DNA of 64,000 bases from an uncultured Clostridia bacterium (GTDB taxonomy: Bacteria > Bacillota > Clostridia > Oscillospirales > Acutalibacteraceae): positions 32,032 through 96,031 of the forward strand of contig CAMUZI010000003.1 of assembly GCA_947165155.1 (NCBI GenBank). The letters are read 5' to 3'. The position numbers and the translations under genes are program-made. The notes under the pieces were generated by a model that worked only from the letters and a program-made list of their open reading frames with translations, did not search any database and was not told the origin of the DNA. This document shows positions 39,119 through 48,023 of the stretch, one piece after another; within the stretch, counting starts at the first letter, position 1, and each line of letters opens with the position of its first letter.

Positions 39119-39180
39119 CAACAATTATACTAGTCAATTATGTCGTGGTTTACCATTAAAAGTATTTGGAGGTGAGATTT

Positions 39181-40473
39181 ATGCCTTTTGGTAAAAAGAG
39201 GAGTGCTACTAAGGTTTATCTTGATAAGAAACAAAATAATAATAAAAAAGTTACAGATGAAATTAAGGATATTTTGAATGATGTTCATTATATTTGCCCT
39301 ACAAAGGAGGAATGTGAAAAAGTTAAACTTGATTTTAAAGTTATTAATGAAAATTTGTCAGAAAAAGATGAAAACCTTGATATCAGCGAAGTTGCAAAAG
39401 AAATACAAGAAGTAATCGATAGATATCCATCAACTTTAAAAAATGGAACATGTTTTGGTGAACAAAAACCTGTTCCAGAAAAAGTTTTGAAAGATATTTC
39501 AAAAAAATGTGGCTTGACGTATGGAAAGACTACAAGTCAAAGTATATCAGAGACTAGTAAAAAAGGAAAAACAAAAATGATAACCGTTAAAAACCATTTT
39601 GATAGACTAATCAGTAAATTGAAAGAAAAAGGTAAAATTGAAGAAGTTAGTAGTGTTGAGATCAAGAAAAGTGCAGATAGTCGATTTATGGATTTAAGAG
39701 AAAAAATCAATAAATTTCTAACTAAAAATAATTTTAATTTTGAATCTGAAAAAAATAAAATTAACAATATTCTTGCCACGAAAGAAGACATAAAGAAAAA
39801 TGTGATAAGAAAACTAGGTAGATACATTGCAGATTTATCAAGTATTACTGAGACAATTGAGTTGGCTGCTTCTAGATTAGAAAAAAAACATAACAGTAAT
39901 TATGTTTTGGCATTTGGTGTTGGTAAGTTTGACTTTTGGGGAATTGTATGTCGAGTTCTATATCATGAGGATGATTACGGACAGTTTAGAACTAGCAAGG
40001 AAGTTAGAGATGTCAAAGGAGAAATAGAGAAGCTTATGGAGTCAATAAAAGAACTTAGAATTGAAATTGTCGGGGGTGGTGATAATTATATTGATATCTG
40101 GAGTAATTTTTATAAATTTAGAGACCAAATATTAAGTCTATGCAAAAAAATCACACATGTTAGAAGTGGAGAATACGTCGGTACTGTTTTTAACATGATT
40201 GAAGAAAATTTTAAAAGACTTGAACAAATAAGCAGTAAAAGCGATGAAGCAAAAGGAATAAATGAAGATAAAGATTTTAACATCGGCAAAATTGATAAGG
40301 AAATATCGGGTATTGGAAACGATGTTTTAAGACTTGAACATTTAAAATCAATGAAGATTATGCATAGGGCAAAATTTTTTCTAAAAAACAATTGGCTTGG
40401 GATTGTTAGAGGAATGCCTGAAAATGTTGAAAAGTTAAAAAAGAATTTAAAATCGGTAGGAATTGTTATTTGA
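39181..40473 (+). CDS. Uncharacterised coiled-coil-rich protein without signal peptide
   Basis: ORF 39166..40473; RBS ggaggtgag, then ATG at 39181 (MPFGKKRSATKVYLDKK...); predominantly charged heptad-like sequence. Confidence 0.65.
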   Translation: MPFGKKRSATKVYLDKKQNNNKKVTDEIKDILNDVHYICPTKEECEKVKLDFKVINENLSEKDENLDISEVAKEIQEVIDRYPSTLKNGTCFGEQKPVPEKVLKDISKKCGLTYGKTTSQSISETSKKGKTKMITVKNHFDRLISKLKEKGKIEEVSSVEIKKSADSRFMDLREKINKFLTKNNFNFESEKNKINNILATKEDIKKNVIRKLGRYIADLSSITETIELAASRLEKKHNSNYVLAFGVGKFDFWGIVCRVLYHEDDYGQFRTSKEVRDVKGEIEKLMESIKELRIEIVGGGDNYIDIWSNFYKFRDQILSLCKKITHVRSGEYVGTVFNMIEENFKRLEQISSKSDEAKGINEDKDFNIGKIDKEISGIGNDVLRLEHLKSMKIMHRAKFFLKNNWLGIVRGMPENVEKLKKNLKSVGIVI

Positions 40474-40481
40474 CCTGTAAA

Positions 40482-40910
40482 TTAAATTTTATTTTTAACT
40501 AACCTTTCCACTATGTGGTTAGCCTTTTGAAGGATCTTTTTCAAATTTTCAAATTTAATCAACTTCATAGCCTCTTCGTAGGTATAAAGAGAGCCCTCAG
40601 AAAGTTCGTCTTCCTTTATGGTTATTTTCTGATTCGAGTATTTAGCCAAAAAATAAGTCACTTTTTTGATCGTATTTTCTTTGTCGGTGAGTTTATATTC
40701 GGCATTCTCCTTAAATCCATCTATTATAGTGGGTTTTATTTTTAGTTCCTCATATATCTCCCTCATTGCAGTTTCTTTTTCCGTTTCACCATCCTCAACA
40801 TGTCCTTTTGGAAATCCATAATTACCATCTTTTGACCTAATAATCAAATATCTTATCTTTCCGTTCTCATCGTTAATCAATACGGCCCCGCATGACTTTT
40901 CGTAATTCAT
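40482..40910 (-). CDS. NUDIX hydrolase (bis(5'-nucleosyl)-tetraphosphatase type)
   Basis: SCGAVLIN..., FPKGHVEDGETEKETAMREIYEELKI Nudix box. Confidence 0.92.
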   Translation of the reverse strand: MNYEKSCGAVLINDENGKIRYLIIRSKDGNYGFPKGHVEDGETEKETAMREIYEELKIKPTIIDGFKENAEYKLTDKENTIKKVTYFLAKYSNQKITIKEDELSEGSLYTYEEAMKLIKFENLKKILQKANHIVERLVKNKI

Positions 40911-40964
40911 ATAGTATTCTCCTAAAAAATGTTGTTAGTAATTATTCAATTTATCTTACTAATC

Positions 40965-41062
40965 TTTTAATTTGGTGATTACATATTTTATCTTTCCACT
41001 TTCATTATTGAACAATACAGCTCCGCATGATTTTTCATAATTTAGATAACACTCCCATAAAA
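40965..41062 (-). pseudogene. Degenerate duplicate of the 5' end of the NUDIX gene
   Basis: acatattttatctttccactttcattattgaacaatacagctccgcatgatttttcataatt aligns with aaatatcttatctttccgttctcatcgttaatcaatacggccccgcatgacttttcgtaatt at a 135-bp offset. Confidence 0.88.
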
Positions 41063-41142
41063 AGTTACTCGATGGGTACATATTCTATTTTACCCACTAT
41101 TCGATTGAATATATACAGTTTTTAATGTAGAATCTCAATACT

Positions 41143-43506
41143 ATGGGCAATTATTTGGAGGTTATTTTGGAACTAAAAGTCAATGTGGATACGGGATTGA
41201 GCTTAGATGAAGTAGAAAAACGCATGAAGAAGGGACTATCAAATGTTGATACTTCGATAAAGCCTAGACCGGTTTCTAAGATTTTAAAAAAAAATTTTTT
41301 CACTCTGTTTAACTTAGTAAATATCATTTTAGCTTCTATGATTGCTTTCACTAGATCATTTCAGGATCTTACGTTCATGATAACAGTTTTGAGTAATTTT
41401 TTTATAAGTTTTTTTCAAGAACTCCGAGCACGAAATGCAACTGAAAAACTAAAGATAGTCTCGTCGGAAAATATTAGAGTTCTTCGGGAATCAAAAATAT
41501 CTTCGATACCAACAGATAAGGTCGTCAAAGATGACATTTTGATATTTTCTGCCGGGGATCAAGTAATTTCTGATTGTGTTATAACGAAAGGAACGTGCGA
41601 AGTAAATGAGTCTATGCTAACAGGAGAATCAGACCTTATAACTAAAAATGTTGGTGATAAGATTCTATCTGGAAGTTTTATTGTAAGTGGAGAAATATAT
41701 GCTTGTGCCGTTAAAGTAGGAAAACATACGTACTCTTTCAAGATATCTAAGGGACTTAAAGATATACATTCTGCTAAATCAGAAATAATGCTTGCGGTTC
41801 AAAAAATAATAAAAATCGTTTCAATAGTGATAATCCCAATAGGGATTCCTCTATTCTTGAGTCAAATGAAAAGCTCGAATTACGATTTTTCTTCTGCAGT
41901 TTCTCACATGAGTGCCGCATTAATAGGTCTCATACCCGAGGGATTAGCATTATTAACGAGTTCTGTTTTAGCACTAGGGTCTACTCGTCTTGCTAAAAAG
42001 AAAATTCTCACAAAAGACATATACTCGGTTGAGTCTCTTGCAAGAATTGACACTTTATGTCTTGACAAAACAGGGACTATAACAGAAGGAACTTTTGAAG
42101 TAAAAGGAACTATTTCATATAAGAATCTTTTAACAGGCGAGCACAAAGTTGGAAATTTTGGAGATTCTAAGTTGTTTCGTGCACTTGAAATATTATCTTT
42201 TGCATTTAAAACAGGAAACGAAACATTTACTTCTATAAAGGAAAAGTTCGGCTCTCCTAGTGCACATTATGAAGTGTCATCTGTTGTACCATTCTCTTCT
42301 CAGAGAAAATTTTCAAGTGTATTTGTTAAAAATATAGGAAGCTTCATCATGGGATCTCCTGAATTTATTTTTCGCGAAAGGTATCATGAAATAGAAAAGT
42401 TAATATCTGAATATTCAGATTACAGGGTGTTAGCCGTTGCTTATGATAAAGAGGAAATATCGAAAGATAGTTTCCCAAAAAATCCTCAATTTCTCGGAGT
42501 TGTATTACTAAGTGATAAAATAAGGAAAGATGTATGTGAAACTATAAAGTATTTTCAAAATCACAACGTAGAGGTGAAAATAATATCTGGTGATAATGCA
42601 GAGACGATTTCAAAAATTGCTAAAAAAGTTGGAATTAAGAATTATAATAGGTACATAGACGCAAGAAGTTTTGAAAAATATTCAAACATAGTAGGTTCAG
42701 TGAATAAATACATAATTTTTGCACGTGTCACTCCAGAAAGAAAACGCGAAATAATTATGGCTCTCAAGGCACGCGATCACAGAGTTGCTATGATAGGTGA
42801 TGGTGTGAATGATATACTTGCACTAAAAGAGGCAGATTGTTCAGTTTCTATGGCCTCAGGAAGTTCAGCTGCTAGAAACATATCTCACTTGATTCTTGTA
42901 GATTCGACTTTTTCTTCCATAAAAGATGCGGTATTCGAAGGAAGAAGGGCAATAAATAATATTCAGACCACCTCGAGTTTATTCTTAGTCAAAACGATCT
43001 ATTCTGCCATACTTATAGTTTTATCAATATTTTTCAATATTTCTCTTCCATTCAAACCAAGACAGCTTAGTTTAATAAGCACGCTAACAGTTGGAATTCC
43101 ATCATTTTTATTTGCGTTTGAGCCAAATGCGTCATCGATAAAGAAATCAATTTTTTCAAATATTATTAAACGTTCACTGCCCGCCGCAATATCGATAAGT
43201 ATAAACGTGATCCTTTGCTTCATTTTCAAAAACATATTTAAAATACCAGATGATGTTTACTCGACAATTGCGGTAGGAACAACAAGTATTATAGGATTTC
43301 AACTTTTGTGGAAGATAATACAACCAATAAATATATTTAGAACAACTATATTTTTACTATTAGTATGCAGCTTTACGACCGTCTTCTTATCATTTGGTAA
43401 TTTTTTTGCAATAGAGCCCATAAGATATTGGGGTTGGTCAGGCATAATATCTTCAACAATATTAATTATCACAAACACGATAATATATAACACTATTTCT
43501 GACTGA
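41143..43506 (+). CDS. Cation-translocating P-type ATPase (HAD-IC)
   Basis: 787 aa; MLTGES, DKTGTITEGTF, VKIISGDNAETISKIA, MIGDGVNDILALKEADCSVSMASGSSAAR. Confidence 0.93.
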   Translation: MGNYLEVILELKVNVDTGLSLDEVEKRMKKGLSNVDTSIKPRPVSKILKKNFFTLFNLVNIILASMIAFTRSFQDLTFMITVLSNFFISFFQELRARNATEKLKIVSSENIRVLRESKISSIPTDKVVKDDILIFSAGDQVISDCVITKGTCEVNESMLTGESDLITKNVGDKILSGSFIVSGEIYACAVKVGKHTYSFKISKGLKDIHSAKSEIMLAVQKIIKIVSIVIIPIGIPLFLSQMKSSNYDFSSAVSHMSAALIGLIPEGLALLTSSVLALGSTRLAKKKILTKDIYSVESLARIDTLCLDKTGTITEGTFEVKGTISYKNLLTGEHKVGNFGDSKLFRALEILSFAFKTGNETFTSIKEKFGSPSAHYEVSSVVPFSSQRKFSSVFVKNIGSFIMGSPEFIFRERYHEIEKLISEYSDYRVLAVAYDKEEISKDSFPKNPQFLGVVLLSDKIRKDVCETIKYFQNHNVEVKIISGDNAETISKIAKKVGIKNYNRYIDARSFEKYSNIVGSVNKYIIFARVTPERKREIIMALKARDHRVAMIGDGVNDILALKEADCSVSMASGSSAARNISHLILVDSTFSSIKDAVFEGRRAINNIQTTSSLFLVKTIYSAILIVLSIFFNISLPFKPRQLSLISTLTVGIPSFLFAFEPNASSIKKSIFSNIIKRSLPAAISISINVILCFIFKNIFKIPDDVYSTIAVGTTSIIGFQLLWKIIQPINIFRTTIFLLLVCSFTTVFLSFGNFFAIEPIRYWGWSGIISSTILIITNTIIYNTISD

Positions 43507-43510
43507 CATG

Positions 43511-44719
43511 TTATTCATTACAACCTGTTTCTTCACCTACTAATAAATTTAGTCGTAATGCTCTCAATGCAGCTTCTTGTCCTTTAATAATTTTAAAAAC
43601 TAAAGTTTTAATATCAGTAACTTCTAACTCATTTGGATTATCTAATATAGTTGGTACAAAACCATAATACAATAACATCATGTTTAAAAACACATAAGCT
43701 GTTCTCGTATTTCCATCTAGAAAAAAATGTCCTATATCCAGATCCTGACATAAATTAGCAATGTCTGCAATAATCGCTTCTTCATTACTACATTCTACTG
43801 GTCGAAAATATTCTGCATATCTTTCTAATAAATTTTCGTTTAATTCTTCAACTAATTGAACGTTTTCATGGACAAATCTTATTTTTGAATTCTTATATGC
43901 CGTTTTATAATCTTCAAGATCATACCCTAATTTAAATTTTTCGGAAGATACTTCTAACTTTCTTTTTTTTAAAATCTCTTCGTTAGCACTTTTAATTAAA
44001 TCCCCTGGCAGATAATATGAAACGACTTTATCTTCGAGTTTTCCTGAATCTACTTTATGAATTATACTATTACCATTTTTGCAAATAGATATGTTGTAAT
44101 CACGTCCATCTAATCTAAACATTATTTTTCTCATAACTAATTTATTATCACGAATATCCGGTGCTAAACATTCACTCCAACCTTTATGAAAAATAGATTT
44201 TCTATCCTTGATGAAAAACTCTAATAATCCTTCATAGTTTCCATTATGTTTACCAATGCCAATATAGCATCTGTTGTCGTAAACCGGATCGGCGTCGGGA
44301 CATATCTTTTTATGCAACTCTGCATAAAAATCACTGAATAATTTTGCACGAATATGACAAGAACTAGTATTTATGTCATCAAATCTAATTAAACTATCCA
44401 GTACAAAACTGAATCCATCTTTCATATTTTTCAACCAATCTTTTTCTCCCTTATATATTATGTCATTTTCAACCCGATCTTTATCAAATATACAAGGGTT
44501 ATTGCGACTATGATACCTACCATCTACGAGAAATCTCCAAATAACATCATCTTCCTTTAAATGTTTTTTCAAATATCGGAATTTATTTTTATCGTAATTA
44601 TATATACACAAATAACTATATTTTCCTATAGTCGAACTAATATCATTTTCATTAATTGTACAATCGGCATAAAAAGCATCGAGCCTCGTGTCAACATTCA
44701 CACAATAATATTCAAACAT
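43511..44719 (-). CDS. Divergent Fic/DOC-fold protein, candidate effector
   Basis: 402 aa; DIGHFFLDGNTRTAYVFLNMMLLYYGFVPTILDNPNEL resembles the Fic motif HxFx(D/E)GNGRxxR with G-to-T and final R-to-Y changes. Confidence 0.65.
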   Translation of the reverse strand: MFEYYCVNVDTRLDAFYADCTINENDISSTIGKYSYLCIYNYDKNKFRYLKKHLKEDDVIWRFLVDGRYHSRNNPCIFDKDRVENDIIYKGEKDWLKNMKDGFSFVLDSLIRFDDINTSSCHIRAKLFSDFYAELHKKICPDADPVYDNRCYIGIGKHNGNYEGLLEFFIKDRKSIFHKGWSECLAPDIRDNKLVMRKIMFRLDGRDYNISICKNGNSIIHKVDSGKLEDKVVSYYLPGDLIKSANEEILKKRKLEVSSEKFKLGYDLEDYKTAYKNSKIRFVHENVQLVEELNENLLERYAEYFRPVECSNEEAIIADIANLCQDLDIGHFFLDGNTRTAYVFLNMMLLYYGFVPTILDNPNELEVTDIKTLVFKIIKGQEAALRALRLNLLVGEETGCNE

Positions 44720-44843
44720 ATTTATTACAATGTCTCCTAAACTTATATAAACTTAATTCGATAAAGTATAATATTTTTATAATTCATAATACTGTTTAAA
44801 ACGTAATTTATATTTGAAGTATTACCTTTTATTTGTTCAGTTT

Positions 44844-45040
44844 TTCATTATTTTATCCTCTTTGTTTTTCTGCAGCCGCCATATGAATTATTTTTACATT
44901 TCGCTTTTCAATATGCAGCATTCCAAGCATAAACACACTGCACATAGTAGTATAACACATTATGTTTGTCAAGACTTCATTATTTTATCCTCCTTGTTTT
45001 CTTACAGTTGCTACATGACTTATTTTTATATTTTATTTTT
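44844..45040. repeat. Degenerate direct repeat (offset 132 bp)
   Basis: ttcattattttatcctctttgtttttctgcagccgccatatgaattatttttacattt (44844) vs ttcattattttatcctccttgttttcttacagttgctacatgacttatttttatatttt (44976). Confidence 0.75.
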
Positions 45041-45073
45041 CCTCCTCCTGTATTTACCAATACCGAACGAAAA

Positions 45074-45094
45074 ACCACCGCTTTTAACGGTGGT
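45074..45094 (-). terminator. Hairpin terminator downstream of M16 peptidase gene
   Basis: Minus strand accaccgttaaaagcggtggttttt: 7-bp stem plus T tract; also fairly T-rich on the plus side. Confidence 0.6.
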
Positions 45095-45137
45095 GATTCT
45101 TTTTCTATTACAATTTACAATTATGTCCACTATACTT

Positions 45138-46406
45138 TTATTTTATCGGATTTACAACCGATAGCGAAACCTCCGATGTATATTTTCTATCCCAAAAATC
45201 CATCATCTCATCAAGAGAGGCTTTAGATGTTTCCTTTATAAAATCAAAAAGGTCAAAATCAAAAAAGTCGCAAAACATCAATTGATTCGCTATCGCGGAA
45301 GGTGAATTGAAAATAGAAACTATACTAGAATAAACACACTTTCTTGAACGTTCAAATAATTCTTTTGAAGCGTTATTTTTAAATTGTTTCACTTCATCAT
45401 TTACTATATTCAACACCTCTTTAGGATTTTCAGATTCTCCCGAAAAATTTATCGATAAATATTTAGGGCCTACAAATGGATCGCAACAAAAATTATTAGT
45501 CGTTATGAGATTCTTTTCCAAAAGTCTTGAATATAAGCTTCCTGACTTCAAATTAAACAAACTGACAATCAAATTGTAATTTACAAAATCACTAAGTGAC
45601 ATCTGACCTTTTTTATCGTATTTAAAACCAATCGCAAAAAGTGGATTTACAACCTCCATCTTTTCTTCCACATAACTAGAGTTGACTTCCAACGGTTCCT
45701 CGGGAAATATATTCTCGACACTTTTATCATGTTCTTTAACAATAATTAACTTATCTAAAAACTCTAAAATATCTTCAACTTCAAAGCTGCCAACCAAACA
45801 TATCGTCATATTGGAAAATCTATAAAACGCATCATAACACTTGTTCATTAGGTTAGGAGTTATATGAGATATAGACTCAACCGAACCTGCTATGTCATCC
45901 CTAACTGGATGATTTGTATATAAAGCTCCCAAAAGATTTATTAGAACTTTCCAATCCGGATCATCATCGTACATTTTTATCTCTTGTTCGATGATCCCCC
46001 TTTCTTTTTGAACTCCTTTTTCGGTAAAATAAGGCTCTTGAACAAAATTCATTAAAATTCTAAGAGATTCTTTAAAATTTTCATTGCAAGAAAATAAATA
46101 CGCTGTTCTATCAAAAGAAGTGTTAGCATTAGCACGTGCCCCAGTTTTACTAAATAATGTGAAGGCATCCCCTTCTTCACACTCGAAAAGCTTGTGCTCT
46201 AAAAAGTGCGCAATTCCAGCTGGAGTTTCAACTAATTCATCACCCAATTTAAATATTCTATTTATTGATCCATATCTTGTTCCTATTATCGCATAATAAG
46301 TACTATAGTCTTTCTTGGGGCACAAATATATTTTCAACCCAGACGAATGATTAACTAAAAAATATTCTTCGTGCAGAAGCTCATTTCGGAACCTTTTTAC
46401 ATTCAT
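45138..46406 (-). CDS. M16 family peptidase (YfmH-like, catalytic-type)
   Basis: 422 aa; GIAHFLEHKLFE (HxxEH), DRTAYLFSCNENFKESLRILMNFVQEPYFTEKGVQKERGIIEQEIKMYDDDPDW. Confidence 0.92.
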   Translation of the reverse strand: MNVKRFRNELLHEEYFLVNHSSGLKIYLCPKKDYSTYYAIIGTRYGSINRIFKLGDELVETPAGIAHFLEHKLFECEEGDAFTLFSKTGARANANTSFDRTAYLFSCNENFKESLRILMNFVQEPYFTEKGVQKERGIIEQEIKMYDDDPDWKVLINLLGALYTNHPVRDDIAGSVESISHITPNLMNKCYDAFYRFSNMTICLVGSFEVEDILEFLDKLIIVKEHDKSVENIFPEEPLEVNSSYVEEKMEVVNPLFAIGFKYDKKGQMSLSDFVNYNLIVSLFNLKSGSLYSRLLEKNLITTNNFCCDPFVGPKYLSINFSGESENPKEVLNIVNDEVKQFKNNASKELFERSRKCVYSSIVSIFNSPSAIANQLMFCDFFDFDLFDFIKETSKASLDEMMDFWDRKYTSEVSLSVVNPIK

Positions 46407-46407
46407 A

Positions 46408-47685
46408 CTACTCCCCCCCCACTATCGTATAAACAGTATCTAAATAAATCTTAGAAGAGCAATCTGTGACATCATCTTTTTTTAATTTACTCACACTATA
46501 GGCAAACTCCTCAGGGGTTTCATTAACTCTTATAGGAACTCTAAGAACATACCAATCGCAAACTCTACCTAGACTATCTGATACTGCCTTAGAACCCTGA
46601 ACCATAAACTCTTTGGCTTCTTCAACGTCTTTTTCAGAAAATTCACCTTTTTTTATCAAATTCAACTGGTTTATGATTTCATTTTTCGTCTTCTCAACAT
46701 TATCTTTCTCAATTCCACTTTCAACATAGAGAACTCCAGTTGAAGAATCAAAACGAGACGAACAATAGTAACACAAATTAAGTTTCTCTCTCACATTCAT
46801 AAATAACTTAGAAGTAGGTATCCCGCCGTATATTGCAGAAAAAAGAGACATAGCATGCGTATCCTCTGGTGCAATAAATGGAGTTCTAAACGCCATAACC
46901 AACTTACACTGCTGCACATTCATTTTTTCCGAAACTCCGTTAACAGACTTAGGAACCTTCTTATCTATCGATTCAAATTCAAAATCTACACTCCGACTTA
47001 TAGATTTAAATCTAGATTTTATCTCATCTACAACTTTATGATAATCTGAACTCGAAACCATTACGATTTTTACCCTAGATTTTTTTAAACAATGCTCATA
47101 TATGGAGTACAACGAACGCCCATCCAACTTTTTAATGTCAGAAATATTTCCATATTTTGAAATTCCACATTTCTCATTTTTAAACAGTTCCTGCTTACAT
47201 CTTATCATACTCCAAATTCTTTTATCTAAGAACTCACTATTTATAAGATCTATTATCTCCTTCTTACGCTTCTTAACAACTTTTTCGTCAAAACAGTCAT
47301 CATTCACAAGAGGGTTGAATATCAATTCACAAAGGAGGTTTACCATCTTGAATACATTTTCACCTTGCTCAATCGTAAACTTATCATCAAGAGCACATAC
47401 GGAAAGGCTTATGGCATGATAACTCCCTATTTTGAAAATATCATAATCTATGCACGCACCATATGTTTCTTCTAAAAACTTATTAAGATCCCTAAAATTT
47501 TTGAACTTACTACAAGAATCAGATAAAACACTCGCAAGAAGTGAATATCCAGAAACTAAATTAGTATCTAGTGGATAAAAAAAAGTAAAAGATATTTGAG
47601 CATCTTTAAACTTATCAGATTTTATATAGGAAAAGCTAACACCATCACAAACGTCAAAAGTACTCACATTATTCATAATACACAC
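46408..47685 (-). CDS. M16 family peptidase (YfmF-like partner)
   Basis: 425 aa; LLASVLSDSCSKFKNFRDLNKFLEETYGACIDYD (no HxxEH), MAFRTPFIAPEDTHAMSLFSAIYGG; 1 nt upstream of the next gene. Confidence 0.88.
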   Translation of the reverse strand: MCIMNNVSTFDVCDGVSFSYIKSDKFKDAQISFTFFYPLDTNLVSGYSLLASVLSDSCSKFKNFRDLNKFLEETYGACIDYDIFKIGSYHAISLSVCALDDKFTIEQGENVFKMVNLLCELIFNPLVNDDCFDEKVVKKRKKEIIDLINSEFLDKRIWSMIRCKQELFKNEKCGISKYGNISDIKKLDGRSLYSIYEHCLKKSRVKIVMVSSSDYHKVVDEIKSRFKSISRSVDFEFESIDKKVPKSVNGVSEKMNVQQCKLVMAFRTPFIAPEDTHAMSLFSAIYGGIPTSKLFMNVREKLNLCYYCSSRFDSSTGVLYVESGIEKDNVEKTKNEIINQLNLIKKGEFSEKDVEEAKEFMVQGSKAVSDSLGRVCDWYVLRVPIRVNETPEEFAYSVSKLKKDDVTDCSSKIYLDTVYTIVGGE

Positions 47686-47691
47686 ACTTCC

Positions 47692-48015
47692 TTAACTATA
47701 GATATCCTCAAAATCACCAGATCTCCTCCCTTTCCCTCTCCTAAACCTACTGGGCTTTCGAGAAAAACGACGCAGAGTAACGCAAATACCAACTATTGAA
47801 ATTAGTATCAACGCGATTCCTATATACATCAATAGATGTCCAAAAGAACTATGTCTTCCCTTTATTGCACTGAAAATTTCATTACTATCCTCACTGTTCA
47901 AAAAGATATAATTCAAAATCTTCTTGTACGAGAAATACACCACCGCTGACAAGGAAGCAATCAAAATGAATATGTTCTTTTTTTTCAAAATATCACCTCT
48001 GCACGAAAACCACAC
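47692..48015 (-). CDS. Small two-TM membrane protein at the distal end of the CIS cluster
   Basis: NIFILIASLSAVVYFSYKKILNYIF and LLMYIGIALILISIVGICVTLRRFSRKPSRFRRGKGRR; adjacent to and co-oriented with baseplate genes. Confidence 0.6.
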   Translation of the reverse strand: MWFSCRGDILKKKNIFILIASLSAVVYFSYKKILNYIFLNSEDSNEIFSAIKGRHSSFGHLLMYIGIALILISIVGICVTLRRFSRKPSRFRRGKGRRSGDFEDIYS

Positions 48016-48023
48016 ATATTAGT

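Noticed and set aside
45060-45110. IS200/IS605 end hairpin
   Set aside because: Hairpin plus T tract fits a terminator for the M16 gene; no TnpA/TnpB remnants found
44814-45226. Overlapping 116-aa and 86-aa ORFs (Phe/Tyr/His-rich)
   Set aside because: Low-complexity translation of a direct-repeat and terminator region; overlaps the M16 gene end
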